Shown: positions 52,929-63,867 of the stretch, one piece after another
How positions within the stretch are numbered: position 1 is the stretch's first letter
How the letters are laid out: each line of letters starts with the position of its first letter
Assembly (NCBI GenBank): GCA_021018995.1
Contig: CM037585.1
Coordinates: forward strand, 128,827,291 to 128,891,290
Source of the DNA: Chloranthus sessilifolius
Lineage: Eukaryota; Streptophyta; Magnoliopsida; Chloranthales; Chloranthaceae
DNA length: 64,000 bases
Direction of reading: 5' to 3'
Translations under genes and position numbers: made by a program
The notes under the pieces: model-generated
Seen by the model: the letters and a program-made list of their open reading frames with translations, nothing else
Database searches by the model: none
Told to the model about the DNA's origin: nothing

Positions 52929-54600
52929 TTATGCTCGAATATCCTCATATTCTTCTAGTGCCAGATACTCCATATGACAACATAGAACGTTGTCCTCCAA
53001 TGGTTCTCTAGCTGGCCTTCGCAACTGGTCGAATTCCACATAAAAAAATGGATATACGGCGTAGCGGGGGGGACCCAATTCATATGAAACAGATTTAGAA
53101 CAATACACCAAATCTCGTATGCCACCCCACAGTGGAGAAATAGATGCGGGCCGGACTCCTTCCCATGGGTGCACATGACACAGCGATTAGGGGTATCTTT
53201 CCCTCTCCGAATGAGTTGATCTATCGTTAGAACATTATCTTTGAGTAATGTCCACACGAAGAATTTTACCTTGAGCGGGATGGTCGCCTTCCATATCCCA
53301 GCCCCTTGAAATCTGATTAACGAACGACGCGATAGCAACCAGTAATAAGACTTGATGCTGAAGTTGCCATTCTTGCTAGGGACCCATACCCATCGGTCCT
53401 AATTATGGGGGTTCAGACGCAACTCATAGAGAAGATGGAGCAGCTTCGCAAAGGATGCCTCCTCCTCACCTCTCAGGTTTCTACGAGTGCAAACTTCCCA
53501 CAATCTGCTTCCTTGATTCTCGGAGACAAAATATCAATCAACCCTTGAGGATTCAAAGATAAGCCATAGATATTCGGGAACGACATTTTGAGAGGCCCAC
53601 CATCGACCCAATTGTCCTCCTAGAAATGAATCTGAGAGCTGCAACCCCAACTAAAACGAATCCCTCTAGAGTAATGAGGCCAGGTGCCACATATGTTCTT
53701 CCACCAGGCCAAAGTACCTCTGTCGATCGATGTAATAATGCCCCAGTAACCGCTGGATTGCCCATATTTACCAGTCAGCACCTTCCACCAAGGCTATCCC
53801 TCTCCTCCACATTTCCCGCTCTTCAGAACCATTTACCAAGGAGTGCGATGTTGGTCCACCTCAAACTTCGGATACCCAGCCCAACGCAACTCATAGGAAG
53901 TTGACATGTGTCCCAGTTAATTAGATGAAAACGTTTGTTTAGGCTCGACCCCTCCCAAAGGAAATTTTGTTGGATTTTCTCTAGCCGGTTGATAACTCCT
54001 ATCGGGCATTTGAACACTGACAAAATGGGTAGGCTCGAAAGACCCGCTTTAAGCAAGACCAGACACCCTCCACTACTTAGCAATTTTCTTTTCCATGTGG
54101 ACAACCGTTGCTCAAATCTTTGGATAACCGGATCCCAAGCTTTAGTTGCAGGTTGTCTGAGACCAAGTGGCAGCCCTAGGTGCTTGATTGATAGCTTCAC
54201 GCTCGCACAATTGACCGTGGTAGCTAATTCTTGCACCAACATCTCATTGATCCCTATACCCGTGATTGTCGACTTGTGGAAGTTGATACGTAGGCCCAAG
54301 ACTGCCTCATACACATTAAGGATCTCAGAAAAAGATCAAAACTCCGTAACTTTGGCCTTGCCAAATAGAATTGTGTCATCAGCATATTGGAGCAAAGAGA
54401 TGTAACGACCTTAAGCCCCCACCTGGATTCCAGTTATGTGATTCAGCTGCCTCGCCCACTCAATCAGCCTAGTAAGTGCTTCCCCCAACATGTTGAATAA
54501 GAATGGGGAACTGGGTCTCCCTGACGGATGCCCCTAGAGTTCTTAAAATACCCACCAAGCGTGCCATTGATCAGCACTGAGAACTAGGCCAATGCATAAC
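52929..54600 (-). pseudogene. L1 LINE ORF2, reverse transcriptase C-terminal half and zf-RVT
   Basis: The - strand reads LLQYADDTILFGKAK (about 54330-54375, the catalytic YADD motif), VYEAVLGLRINFHKS and KHLGLPLGLR (53823-54314). The terminal zinc-binding region follows: WKATIPLKVKFFVWTLLKDN, CVMCTHGKESGPHLFLHC (52955-53338). This is the standard ending of plant L1 ORF2. It is interrupted by several stops and frameshifts. Confidence 0.88.
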
Positions 54601-55400
54601 AGCCCTGAAGCCATCTCCTCTACTTAGCTCCAAACCCAAACCTGCCAATCATATGGTCCAACCCATCCCAACTGACCCGATCATACGCCTTTTCCATATC
54701 CACTTTCCACAGGGCTGCAGGAAAACGCATCTGCCGGGCGGAATGAATGACTTCATGGGCCACTGCAACCTGATCCACTAATTGTCTCCCCGGCACAAAC
54801 GTACCTTGATTGGCTGAGATGATTTTACCCATTAACGGCTTGAGTCTATTGGCCAGCACCTTGGAAATTTTTTTGTATAGACAATTCATGAGACAAATCG
54901 GGCGAAAATCACCAAGGTCCTCCGCACCTTTTTTGGGAATCAATGTAATGAAGGAAGAATTGAGACTTCGCCCAAGAAAACCTATGGTGTGGAACTCGTG
55001 GAATACTTCCATCAGGTCTTCCTTTAGAACGGACCAGAAAGCACGATAAAACTCCATGGTAAACCCATCCGGCCCCGGCAATTTGCTCTTGTCCCCGCTC
55101 TTGATGGCCTTCCAAACTTCCTCTTCATTAAAGGGAAGCTCCACGCCCGTGCCATCTTTAGGGGAGATAGTTTGAAATGGCAAACCATCTTAGCTCTGAG
55201 TGAACCAGACCTTCGTCTGAATACAACTTAGAGTAGAATTGGACGACCTGGTCCTGGATCTGCTCATGCCCCACAAAAATAACACCCTCCACCCCCACAC
55301 TATCCAAATAATTAGTTTTGTTCCTCGCGTTAGTTACCATATGGAAATATTTGGTATTGAGATCCCCTTCTTTAAGCCACTTCACCTTAGTCTTTTGTTT
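54601..55400 (-). pseudogene. L1 LINE ORF2, reverse transcriptase N-terminal half
   Basis: MKWLKEGDLNTKYFHMVTNA (55158-55385, the common DxNTKFFH motif) is followed by the long frame 54620-55183. That frame carries DKSKLPGPDGFTMEFYRAFW, SFITLIPKKGAEDLGDFRPI, FVPGRQLVDQVAVAHEVIH and KVDMEKAYDRVSWDGL. These are reverse transcriptase blocks 0-4 with the first catalytic Asp (KVDMEKAYD) intact. Block 5 is broken near 54500-54600. Confidence 0.9.
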
Positions 55401-56063
55401 CTAGGACACCTCCTCTGCCCTACAAGTATTGCAGTAATCTTGTTTTTTTTGCGCCCTTTCTTCTCTTTCTCCATCCGACAGGGCTCTAGCTTCCTCTAGG
55501 TTGTCGAGCTCCTTCAACTGCATGAGCAGCGCCTCTTTCTTGAGGTGAACCATCTCGTACACTTCCCTGTTCCATACCTTGATACGACTCTTAATCCGTT
55601 GCAGCTTGGATATGAATCTGAAAGCCGCTGTTCCTGACGGCACAGGTTCTCTTCACCAGCCCGGCACTGCCGCCCGAAACTGATCGTCCAGTAACCACAT
55701 ATTTTCAAATCGGAATGGTGTTGGGCCCTTCCCCCGAGTTTCGCATGTGAGCATTAACGGACGGTGATCTGGCACTGCTCTGGCTAAACCTTCAAGATGA
55801 GCTGCCGAAAAGATCTCCAGCCACTCCATGTTACAAAGGAACCTGTCCAGCCGGCTTAAAGATGGGATTTCTTGAAGGTTGGACCATGTAAATCTCGCAC
55901 CCGTTAGAGGAGCGTCCGTCCAATCCCAATCTGAGATGAAAGAGTTGAAATCTCTCATCACATCCGGCGGTCCCCCCTGCTTTTCATACCCCCAGCTTAT
56001 GGCATTGAAATCACCCCCCAGACACAACGGATAGTCCCATCTTAGTGCAACGGCAGCCAACTC
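55401..56063 (-). pseudogene. L1 LINE ORF2, endonuclease C-terminal part and linker
   Basis: The frame 55653-56063 (- strand) reads YPLCLGGDFNAISW, DWTDAPLTGARFTWSN, SRLDRFLCNMEW and ARAVPDHRPLMLTC. These are the later motifs of the APE-type endonuclease, including the SDH-like DHRPL. The linker 55401-55643 is coiled and charged (MQLKELDNLEEARALSDGER). The N-terminal endonuclease motifs and ORF1 are missing because of 5' truncation. Confidence 0.88.
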
Positions 56064-56880
56064 AAGTGATTAAGGAATGTATCTCTGAATCTCCTAGAGG
56101 GATATATCTCTCATTGAGGAAAATATGTTATTAATTTGCTACTAGACATTGGTATGCTTGGATGGTTGACCTGCCAAGTCTCTCAGGGACCCTAAACACA
56201 TCTTCATGTTGATATTGGCGAACCTCTTTCAAATCCATCTGAGTACTAACGTCTTTTTGGGTGTCTTACCTGTCTTACTAATACCCTGCCCGACCTTACA
56301 TTTGTTGTATCAGTTGTTGCTGAGTTCATGCATGCACCACAGGTGCCACATATGGATGTCGTACATCACGTGTTACGTTATATTAAGTCCTCTCTTGGAA
56401 GAAGATTATTCTACTATGATGTTGGACACTCTTCTATCAGTTGCTACAGTGATGCCGATTATGTTGAGGTTCCTGTTGGTCGTCATTCCACCTCTCGATG
56501 TGTTCGTTGGAGGTAAGGTAACCTGATGTATGAAAAAGTAAGAAGCAAGATGTGGTCTAGAAAGCTAGTACTGAGTCCGAATATAGAGCAACGACGCATG
56601 CCATGTGTGAGCGGTCCTCCCCCATCCTTTCCCATGCCCCTGCATTATAATAATCAGGTGACCATTGATATTGTTGCTGACTGTGTTCTTTATGAGACAA
56701 CAAAACACATTGAAGTCAACATTCATTTTTTCGGGAAAAGATTCAAGCTGGCATCATTGACACCCCTAAACTTTTCACTTCAGATCAGTTGACAGATATT
56801 TTTACTAAAAGACTTGGTCCCTCCCACCTTCGTAGTATTCTTGTCAAGCTTTACATGATAGATGCCTATGCCCAGCTTGA
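56064..56880 (+). pseudogene. Copia D, right part: end of reverse transcriptase and RNase H
   Basis: The + strand reads RGIYLSLRKICY (about 56095-56130), MHAPQVPHMDVVHHVLRYIK and GHSSISCYSDADY (56328-56470, RNase H start). It then gives PLHYNNQVTIDIVADCVLYE, TKHIEVNIHFF and TDIFTKRL-like residues to about 56830. It joins the left part of copia D at 49170 when the LINE is removed. Frameshifts are present. Confidence 0.82.
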
Positions 56881-56883
56881 GGA

Positions 56884-57065
56884 GTATTGGGATATGTATA
56901 TGCAGATGTGTGATAGTGGTGTGTTAGTCATAATATTGGGTGTGTGTGTGATGTAAGAGTACTCTTGTCATTCGGTATTAATATAAAAAAGGCCACCAAT
57001 TTCGTAGGGAGTGGGCTCCTCCACTCCACGATTCACATGAACAATTATATCAATCATCATCAACT
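56884..57065 (+). repeat. 3' LTR of copia D (approximate)
   Basis: CAGCTTGAGGAG (about 56873-56884) is a polypurine tract and is followed by TATTGGGATATG, probably once TGTTGGGATATG. A (GT)n region, a TATTAATATAAAAAAGG stretch and CAATCATCATCA follow. The matching 5' LTR was not found, so the right limit is a guess. Confidence 0.5.
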
Positions 57066-57195
57066 GATAGAATGGTGAATCAGCTAAAGTATTCTAATGA
57101 AAGTTTTCTTCCTTCCATCTTTTAGACCAAGAGCGGTCCCAGCTTGGATGTCTCGCTGGAAAGTCGGCTAGAAAAGCAAGTGTCTCTTTGTCTCT

Positions 57196-57461
57196 CTTGA
57201 AGAGTCTTGTGGGGTTTTGGGATTTGACAGTTCCACAAAATTACAAAGTAAAGAGTACAAGATAAGGCTGATATTTTTAGGTTTCAAGGGGAGGGTTGCA
57301 GTTTGTTATGTGTTGACGAGGCTGGCGAGTGATAACACATCACTTGAAGAGTCTTGTGGGGTTTTGGGATTTGACAGTTCCACAAAATTACAAAGTAAAG
57401 AGTACAAGATAAGGCTGATATTTTTAGGTTTCAAGGGGAGGGTTGCAGTTTGTTATGTGTT
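57196..57461. repeat. Perfect 119-bp direct repeat, period 147 bp
   Basis: Bases 57196-57314 and 57343-57461 appear identical, from CTTGAAGAGTCTTGTGGGG to GTTTGTTATGTGTT, with a 28-bp unique segment between them. Complete identity among old, diverged repeats points to a very recent duplication or an assembly artefact. The sequence matches nothing else in the window. Confidence 0.9.
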
Positions 57462-59769
57462 ATATTGTTGGTGCATTCTTAACATGGTCGATTTTTTCTT
57501 TTTTTCTAATCTGGCTACTAAGTTGATTTGTAAGTCAGCCCATGGACAATTCTTGTTTTTCATCTATCCTAGTGTTATCCAATAAAGCAGCTCTTGAAAA
57601 GCCCATGTAATATATCTCAAGCTCAACTAAAGGGGATGAGACTAAAGGTTTGTTGTAGTCCGTAATTTATGTACATATTCGCAATGATTATGGCTAGAAA
57701 TTCTGTTGTGTCACTAAAAACCAAGATGAGCAAGGAACAGAAATTTGTTTCTCATTCACAGGCCCAATAAAAAAAATGTAACTTCTAGCATTTATTATAT
57801 TAAGTGGTTAAGTAGGTTGCTAGGGGTATTTTAAGAGTCTGAGAAGGCGATTTCTGGGCTGAGATTGTGAGAATCTTAATCATTCCACGATCTGTTGTCA
57901 AAAGCTGCGCATAGGCCCTGCTTAAGGAGGGTGGCCACCTAGGCACAACTCACGTATTGCCTTGGACGCCATAAGGATATACATTCCAGATATCTAGGAT
58001 GGTATTTATGTGGGCCTACCTAGGGCAACTACGACGGTATTAAATAAGTTGAAAAATACCTCTTTCAACATTTACAAATGGTTTATTTTTCCCTTTTGTA
58101 TTTAAAAATATATTCATAGTTCTCTGCAAACATTATTCGTAAAGTCTTTAAAAAATGAGTAATAGTGCAATCTAAATTTCTAACCCCCCAAAAAAATATT
58201 CATTGCTCTCATTAAACGCTATCCTTAAAGTCTTAAAAAAATATGGGTAATGGTGCAAACTAAATTCCAAACCTCAAACTACATAGTTGAGGGCATCACC
58301 ACTTGAGCGAAGGCCTAATCCCTGGAGAATCTTATTTTTTCAATCTTTTATGAATTGATCATAACAAAATTGGATCAAATCACTATCTTAGAATTTTTTT
58401 CTAAAAAATCTTCAATTGTGTCAATTAACTTTAGATATGATTATTATTGATCAATAGATGTCCTTAAAATCCAGAAACACTAAAACTATTATGCTTTCAA
58501 AATAAATGATATACTTTTGATTATTTTGTTTGTTTAATTTGTTAATTGTTATTTGCTAGATATCAGTTATTGGTTATGAATTTACCCTTTTAACCATTAA
58601 TTATAAATGATGGTTGATACTTAAAAGTATAGAATGACATTTTCGTCATTATCTCTTTTTCTCATATGTATCATTTATTATAGATCCTATAAAATATACT
58701 ACAGATAGCAAAAAAAAAAGATACCTTTCGGGGTCTCATTGCCTAGGCTCTGCTTAGCTCTCAAGGGGGTCAGCCGCCTGGACCCCACCTAGCGCATTAA
58801 TAACCTTGATGCCATGCGAGATTTGATTCTCGCGCTTTATTTTTTGACTTCCTTTAGGTAGGTGGGTGGGTGGGTGGGGGGGGGGAGAGGAGGGTGATTG
58901 AAAGCTTATATTAAGGCTGTCAAAAAGAAATTTATGGAGCTTTTATGTTGTTGAATATTGTTGTTAATTAAAGGAAAAAAAGGTTTGTGCTTTCTTTTGA
59001 AAATTTAAGAGTATTTTGGGTTTGTCCAAGGCATATACATGTCTAAAATATATGCACTTTAAAAAAGCTCTTGACTCTTAATTTGTAGCCATTAACTTTC
59101 TACGCTCTCTATTGCACCATTTAACAATATTGGGGCACACTTGGCCTGTTCGTTTGACAAGCTTTGTGATTTTTCTCTTATTGTTTTAAAATTGATTAAT
59201 GTTGTAGGTGTTTACCACATAGCGCAATGCTTAAAATAAATTGAATCCTAGATATATTAGGGAAGCCAAACACTCCTGCAAAGCCATTGAAAATTGAAAA
59301 AGATGTTGCATTTTATATTTATAAATATAACACCATATTAGGCCCTAGGTGATGATCGCCCATGACAATGTTTACTTTATGTTATAATGAAACTCTTTAC
59401 ATTGTTTTTTGTCAGTTTATATTATTTTCAATGGAATATTAAGTCCTTTAAGCGACTATATCTTACACTTATAACTGAAAAATCTTATGACCTCCGTCCT
59501 GTTTCCCTAACCTTTTTCTCTTGAACCTTTGAAAGGTTATATGCATTTATGTTGCATAAAATAACATCTGGCTATTCACTTTCTTCAGATGATGCACTAG
59601 AGACAGTATGCTGATTCAACACAAAATGACGCATGCTCACTTATGATATTGTTTTTAAGTTGCAGAATAATACTTCATTATATTATCTTTATTTATTTTT
59701 TTGATTCTTTATTGTTACTTGTTTCACCTTGGTTTTCCATTAAAACTTCTCCTCTTGGGTACCTTCCAG
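57462..59769. other. Intron DNA before the coiled-coil exon, no gene
   Basis: This stretch is AT-rich. Two related GC-rich blocks occur at about 57905-58020 (GGCCCTGCTTAAGGAGGGTGG) and 58730-58805 (GGCTCTGCTTAGCTCTCAAGGGGG), suggesting remnants of one repeat family. Positions 58857-58893 hold a G-rich run, (GGTG)n followed by ten G. No coding region is visible until 59789. Confidence 0.5.
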
Positions 59770-60660
59770 TATAACTTAGCGATACGTTATGGAGGAGGAA
59801 GTACAGGAAGAGGCAGACTTGTTGACCCCCAGGTCTCAGCTTTGTCAAACAAACATCTTGTGGAAGCAGGAGTTTGAGCAATGCCAATCCCAAGTAGAGA
59901 CATTAGAAGCAAAGCTCATGGGGGTAAAGGCGTGCATCAAATGCTCTGAGGAAGACGCGAAGAAGGAATTAGAAGTTCTATGGCGAAGGGTGAGAGCTAG
60001 TGCTTCATTGCTTGGTTATTTGAAATCGAAGGCAAAAATTATGGCAGTTCCACATTTAGCTCGTACTTCTTGTGGGATTAGACATCAAGAGGGGGTGGGA
60101 CTTATCGACGGAAATGGTACACCATTGTCAGAATGGTCTAAGGATGTTGACCTCTCTTTATTTGAAAATCCAAGTCCAGTGGAGGAGACATTGCTAGGAA
60201 TTAGAAGGCGGCTTGGATCTTTTGATGAACATGACGAAGCATATATTAGTGAAATATTTAAGTCAGTGCGAATGGTAACTGGTGTAATGGAGGCTCTTGT
60301 TAAGAGGGTTATTATGGCAGAAATGGAAGCTAATGATGAGAAAGAGAAGGTTAATTTAGGTCAGGATGAAATTAAAAAGAAGGCACTCCAAATAGAGAGC
60401 ATGTCAGCTAAGGTAGAAGAGATGGAAAAGTTTGCAGTGAGTACAAACTGCATTTTGAACGAAATGCAGCAAAAGGTTGAAGATATGGTGCAAGAAACAT
60501 CTAGACAGCGACAACGAGCTGCAGAAAATGAACAAGAGCTTTGTCGCGTGAAGCAGGACTTTGAGTCGCTGAGATCCTATGTTGGCAGTCTTATCATTGT
60601 GAGAGAGACACTTATTTCATCGGAGAAGCAATTTCAAACAATGGAGAGGCTTTTTGAAAG
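59770..60660 (+). CDS. Coiled-coil protein, first coding exon (partial gene)
   Basis: An acceptor (TACCTTCCAG) ends at 59769. The start codon is at 59789 after a 19-base leader; the frame runs 290 codons plus two bases to a donor GAAAG|GTATGG at 60661. Read-through would stop at 60677, six codons later, so splicing is the better reading. Residues about 28-80 and 160-290 are strongly heptad-like, for example KKKALQIESMSAKVEEMEKF and QRQRAAENEQELCRVKQDF. A non-coiled section with VPHLARTSCGIRHQEGVGLI lies between. It resembles an uncharacterised plant coiled-coil family sometimes labelled ELKS/Rab6-interacting/CAST-like (Arabidopsis At4g02880 and At1g03290, from memory). A molecular role is not known. 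Downstream exons lie beyond the gap or window. No stops or shifts. Confidence 0.8.
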
Positions 60661-61256
60661 GTATGGTTATGCCAAATAGTCTTAGTGACAGTTTGACAGA
60701 GTTTGTTTGGTTATCATAGCGGAAAATCTCGTGTTTGCATTTTCTTATATAAGATATATAAGTATCATATCTTTTTTATGACGGGGCATTTGGCAGTTAT
60801 CAGTCTGATTCATTGCACATTTCTTGTCTTCTATCCGTGAATATTAATTATGCTAGTGTAAGGTGAACACATTTTGGTTGTTATTTCTAGGTGTAGCATG
60901 ACTTGAAAAATTGTACTCCCATGGTGCAGCAGCACACTGTAGACTTTGTAGTAGGTTGCTAGTTAATGATGTCTTTCTAATTTGCATATAACCTGTTGGA
61001 TTATTTCCTTTTTTTTTTTAATATTGACAACTTTATTTATCTGGGTCGTCAGGCCCTATTAAGATTACATTTATGATTTCCAGATTATAGTTTTTCAAAG
61101 CCCAACAATTTCAGATTTGATGAAATTATAGCTGTTTAACAGTCCATTAAAAAATTGAATTTGTTATTCGACCTTGCTACATAAAAGTCCATCACATCTG
61201 TTCTGTTTGATTCGGTGATATTTTTTTGGCGCCTTTTTAATGAGTTTTTATGCATA
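60661..61256 (+). other. Start of the next intron of the coiled-coil gene
   Basis: The sequence begins GTATGG and is T-rich and non-coding. Near 61131 it holds GCTGTTTAACAGTCC, close to the GACTGTTTAACAGTC that begins each copy of the repeat after the gap. Confidence 0.5.
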
Positions 61257-61500
61257 NNNNNNNNNNNNNNNNNNNNNNNNNNNNNNNNNNNNNNNNNNNN
61301 NNNNNNNNNNNNNNNNNNNNNNNNNNNNNNNNNNNNNNNNNNNNNNNNNNNNNNNNNNNNNNNNNNNNNNNNNNNNNNNNNNNNNNNNNNNNNNNNNNNN
61401 NNNNNNNNNNNNNNNNNNNNNNNNNNNNNNNNNNNNNNNNNNNNNNNNNNNNNNNNNNNNNNNNNNNNNNNNNNNNNNNNNNNNNNNNNNNNNNNNNNNN
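61257..61500. other. Assembly gap (244 N)
   Basis: A run of N with no sequence. Any exon or element boundary here is unseen. Confidence 1.
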
Positions 61501-61969
61501 GACTGTTTAACAGTCTAAAGCATTTGAATTCTTAGCTGATTGATGTCAGAGTTTTCAGCCATCTTTAAATCCAGATCATCTGAAAATTGACATTTAAGAG
61601 TAATACCCAAATTAGATTAGGGTTAGGTTAGGAGGAAGAAGAAGAAGGAATGAGAAGAATAGGGTAATGCGTTAGATTCTCACCAATGTTTGCGGAGGAA
61701 CCCTTAGGTTTTCGGGGCTTTGGATTATCACCAATGTTTGCGTTACTCAAACCGACATTCTCGCTTCCACTTCGTCCACACCTGTGACTGTTTAACAGTC
61801 TAATGCATCCGAATTCTTAGCTGATTGATGTGAGAGTCTTCAGCCATCTTTAAATCCAGGTCATCTGAAAATTGACAGTTAAGAGTAATACCCAAATTAG
61901 ATTAGGGTTAGGTTAGGAGAAGGAAGAAGAAGGAATGAGAAGAATAGGGTAATGCGTTAGATTCTCACA
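61501..61969. repeat. Tandem duplication next to the assembly gap, period 285 bp
   Basis: Copies at 61501-61684 and 61786-61969 share GACTGTTTAACAGTCTAA, GAATTCTTAGCTGATTGATG, AGCCATCTTTAAATCCAG, and the purine-rich AGGTTAGGA...GAATGAGAAGAATAGGG. They differ at a few bases. The second runs on into the copia C LTR. The first is followed by about 100 bp of unrelated sequence, and a third partial copy may precede the gap at 61131. Confidence 0.85.
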
Positions 61970-62091
61970 CCCTTTATCATTAATATTTATACTTAGTCAC
62001 ACACCCACTAATACTCACACATTCACTCATACATCTAGAGAATTACACACACACACACCAACTTAATATAGGTTCTACAGACACACCAACA
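61868..62091 (-). repeat. 3' LTR of copia C (approximate left limit)
   Basis: It includes GATTAGGGTTAGGTTAGGAG, GTTAGATTCTCACACCC, an (AC)n run and ends ACACCAACA (62091). On the - strand it would start TGTTGGTGTG, preceded by the polypurine tract CTTGAGAGGGAG. The same LTR text reappears at 63868-64000. Confidence 0.65.
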
Positions 62092-63867
62092 CTCCCTCTC
62101 AAGTTGGAGCATAGATGTCAATCATGCCCAACTTGAAGGCAGTATCATTTAATCGGTTCTTTCCTACTACTTTTGGTGAAAATATCTGCAAGTTGATATT
62201 TCGTATTGACTTGTGTTAACACTCGTTAGATTCAGCTTTTTCTTTTATGAAGTGCCAATTCACTTCTATGTGTTTGGTCCGTTCATGATACACTGGTGTT
62301 CAGCAATGTGTACTGCAACTTCATTGTCTCTATAGAGATTCAAGTGCAACTTTACATTAATTCCAAAATCAGATAGAATAAACCCTCAGAAGCTCCCTGG
62401 GACACGGCTCGATATTCCCCTTCAGCGCTTGAATTTGAAAGTACGTGCTGCTTTTTTAGTTTTCCAGCTAATCAAGTTACCTCCCAGAGATGTCCAATAA
62501 CCCAAGGTGGATCTTTTGTCACTCAGAGAACTAGCCCAATCTGAATTAGTGAATACCTCAACATCCGAATGTGTGCGGTTCTTATAAGTAACCGTCTTTC
62601 AGGACTCTCATTTAGATATCTCAAGATTCTGTAGACAACATCAAAGATGTGTGGTCCTAGGAGCAAAAGCTGATTGACCACACTCACAACTTATGCTATG
62701 TCAGGTGAAGTCATGATGAGGTAGAAAAGTTTTCTCACCAGTTGATGGCAGATTTTAAAATCTTTGAGAGGTTTCCCTCCTTCTCCACTGATCCTATGGG
62801 TCTATTCCATAGGAGTTACAACTGGCCTACAAAGCTACAACCCAACATACCCGTCTGCTTCAACACATCAAGAGCAATGCTTTCTTTGAGATAAGGGTAT
62901 CCCTTTCTCAGATCTGGCCACCTCAATCCTCAGAAAATACTTGAGTGGATCCAAGTCTTTAATGTCAAACACACTACTAAAATAACCTTTCAGTTTGACT
63001 ATCTCTTCACTCTCATCTCCAGTGACAATGATGTCATCTACATAGACTACCAAGGCTGTGATGTGAACACCTCTCCTTACGAACAATGTGTGACCATCAT
63101 GGCTTTGATGTCCGAATCTCATCACTACATTACTGAATTTCTCAAACCAGGCTCTGGAGACTGTTTTAACCCATATGAAGATTTTCCAATTTACACACTT
63201 TCCCTTTCTTCCCCTGACAGGAGAAGCCTGGGGGAAACGCCATGTACACCCCTCCAAATCCCCATGAAGGCATGCATTTTTTACATAAAACTGATACAAC
63301 AGCTAGTCTTTATAGGCAGCTAAGAGATAGGAATTCTAATGGTGTTTGACTTGGTTACAGGCGCAAAATTCTCCTGATAATCAACACCCTGTGTTTTTGT
63401 AAGCCCTTTTGCAACAAGTTGGACCTTGTATCTTTCAATTGAACCACTTGGTCCATACTTGACTGTATAGATCCACTTGCACCCAACTAATTTCTTCCTC
63501 TCAGGGAGTTCCGCAACTTTTCAAGTCTTTATTTTGCTCCAGAGCTTTGTACAATGGCTTCCTTCCATGGTGACTGAGATAGGACATCTGATACTGTAGG
63601 AGGTATATTAATGGAGGTTGATGAAGAAATGCAGGGCATGTGAGATGCAGAAAGATTTCGATGTGACACGAACTTACTAATGGGATGACGAGTACACTAC
63701 CTGAAAGCTTTATGTAAAGCAAAAGGAAGGTTCAATTCATTTGTAGAGAGTGAAAATCACTTGGTTCATGGGAAGACACTTGTTAATGGACTTGATTCAG
63801 AAAGTGACATAGGCACAGATTCAGCAACTGGGAAGGTGGCGCTGGCACAGATTCAGGTTGTCGAGTG
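62092..63867 (-). pseudogene. Copia C pol remnant (reverse transcriptase and RNase H)
   Basis: The - strand frame 62868-63299 reads SRAWFEKFSNVVMRFGHQ, LFVRRGVHITALVVYVDDII (the YVDD catalytic motif intact), DIKDLDPLKYFLRIEVARSE and GIPLSQRK. To its left are broken pieces of the RT end and RNase H (to about 62110), and to its right the RT start up to about 63720. Gag, protease and integrase are missing between the RT start and the right-hand LTR. It is the same family as copia A, probably Ale/Retrofit-like. Confidence 0.82.

Larger units (their letters stand above)
49171..56063 (-). mobile_element. L1-type LINE (5'-truncated), split by a hAT transposon
   Basis: On the - strand the element runs from an endonuclease fragment at 56063 to a poly-A tail, seen as T-run 49172-49186 on the + strand. 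Its 3' UTR end (on the - strand CTTGCTGGTTATCAATATAA... then poly-A) is typical of plant L1. The hAT element occupies 49199-52667, very near the LINE 3' end. The LINE itself interrupts copia D. The right junction at 56063 is where homology to the endonuclease reading (ELAAVALRWDYPLCLGGDFN) stops, so ORF1 and the endonuclease N-terminus are absent. Confidence 0.85.
38901..59769 (+). other. Presumed 20.9-kb first intron packed with transposons
   Basis: If the exon at 38770-38900 belongs with the coding exon at 59770, the intron between is GTAATT...TTCCAG and 20869 bp long. Its contents are listed separately: a 411-bp duplication, three copia elements, an LTR-like segment, an L1 LINE and a hAT transposon. 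Nothing else host-like was found on the + strand within it. The alternative is two unrelated genes with intergenic transposons. Confidence 0.4.

Noticed and set aside
53626-54405. + strand open frames of 92 and 156 codons
   Set aside because: They are antisense to the LINE reverse transcriptase, whose motifs are clear on the - strand.
57217-57585. 122-codon + strand frame containing a doubled peptide
   Set aside because: The doubling comes from the 147-bp-period direct repeat, and the protein resembles nothing I know.
58857-58893. G-rich run as a functional quadruplex
   Set aside because: (GGTG)n plus a G run could fold, but it lies in intron repeat DNA with no supporting context.
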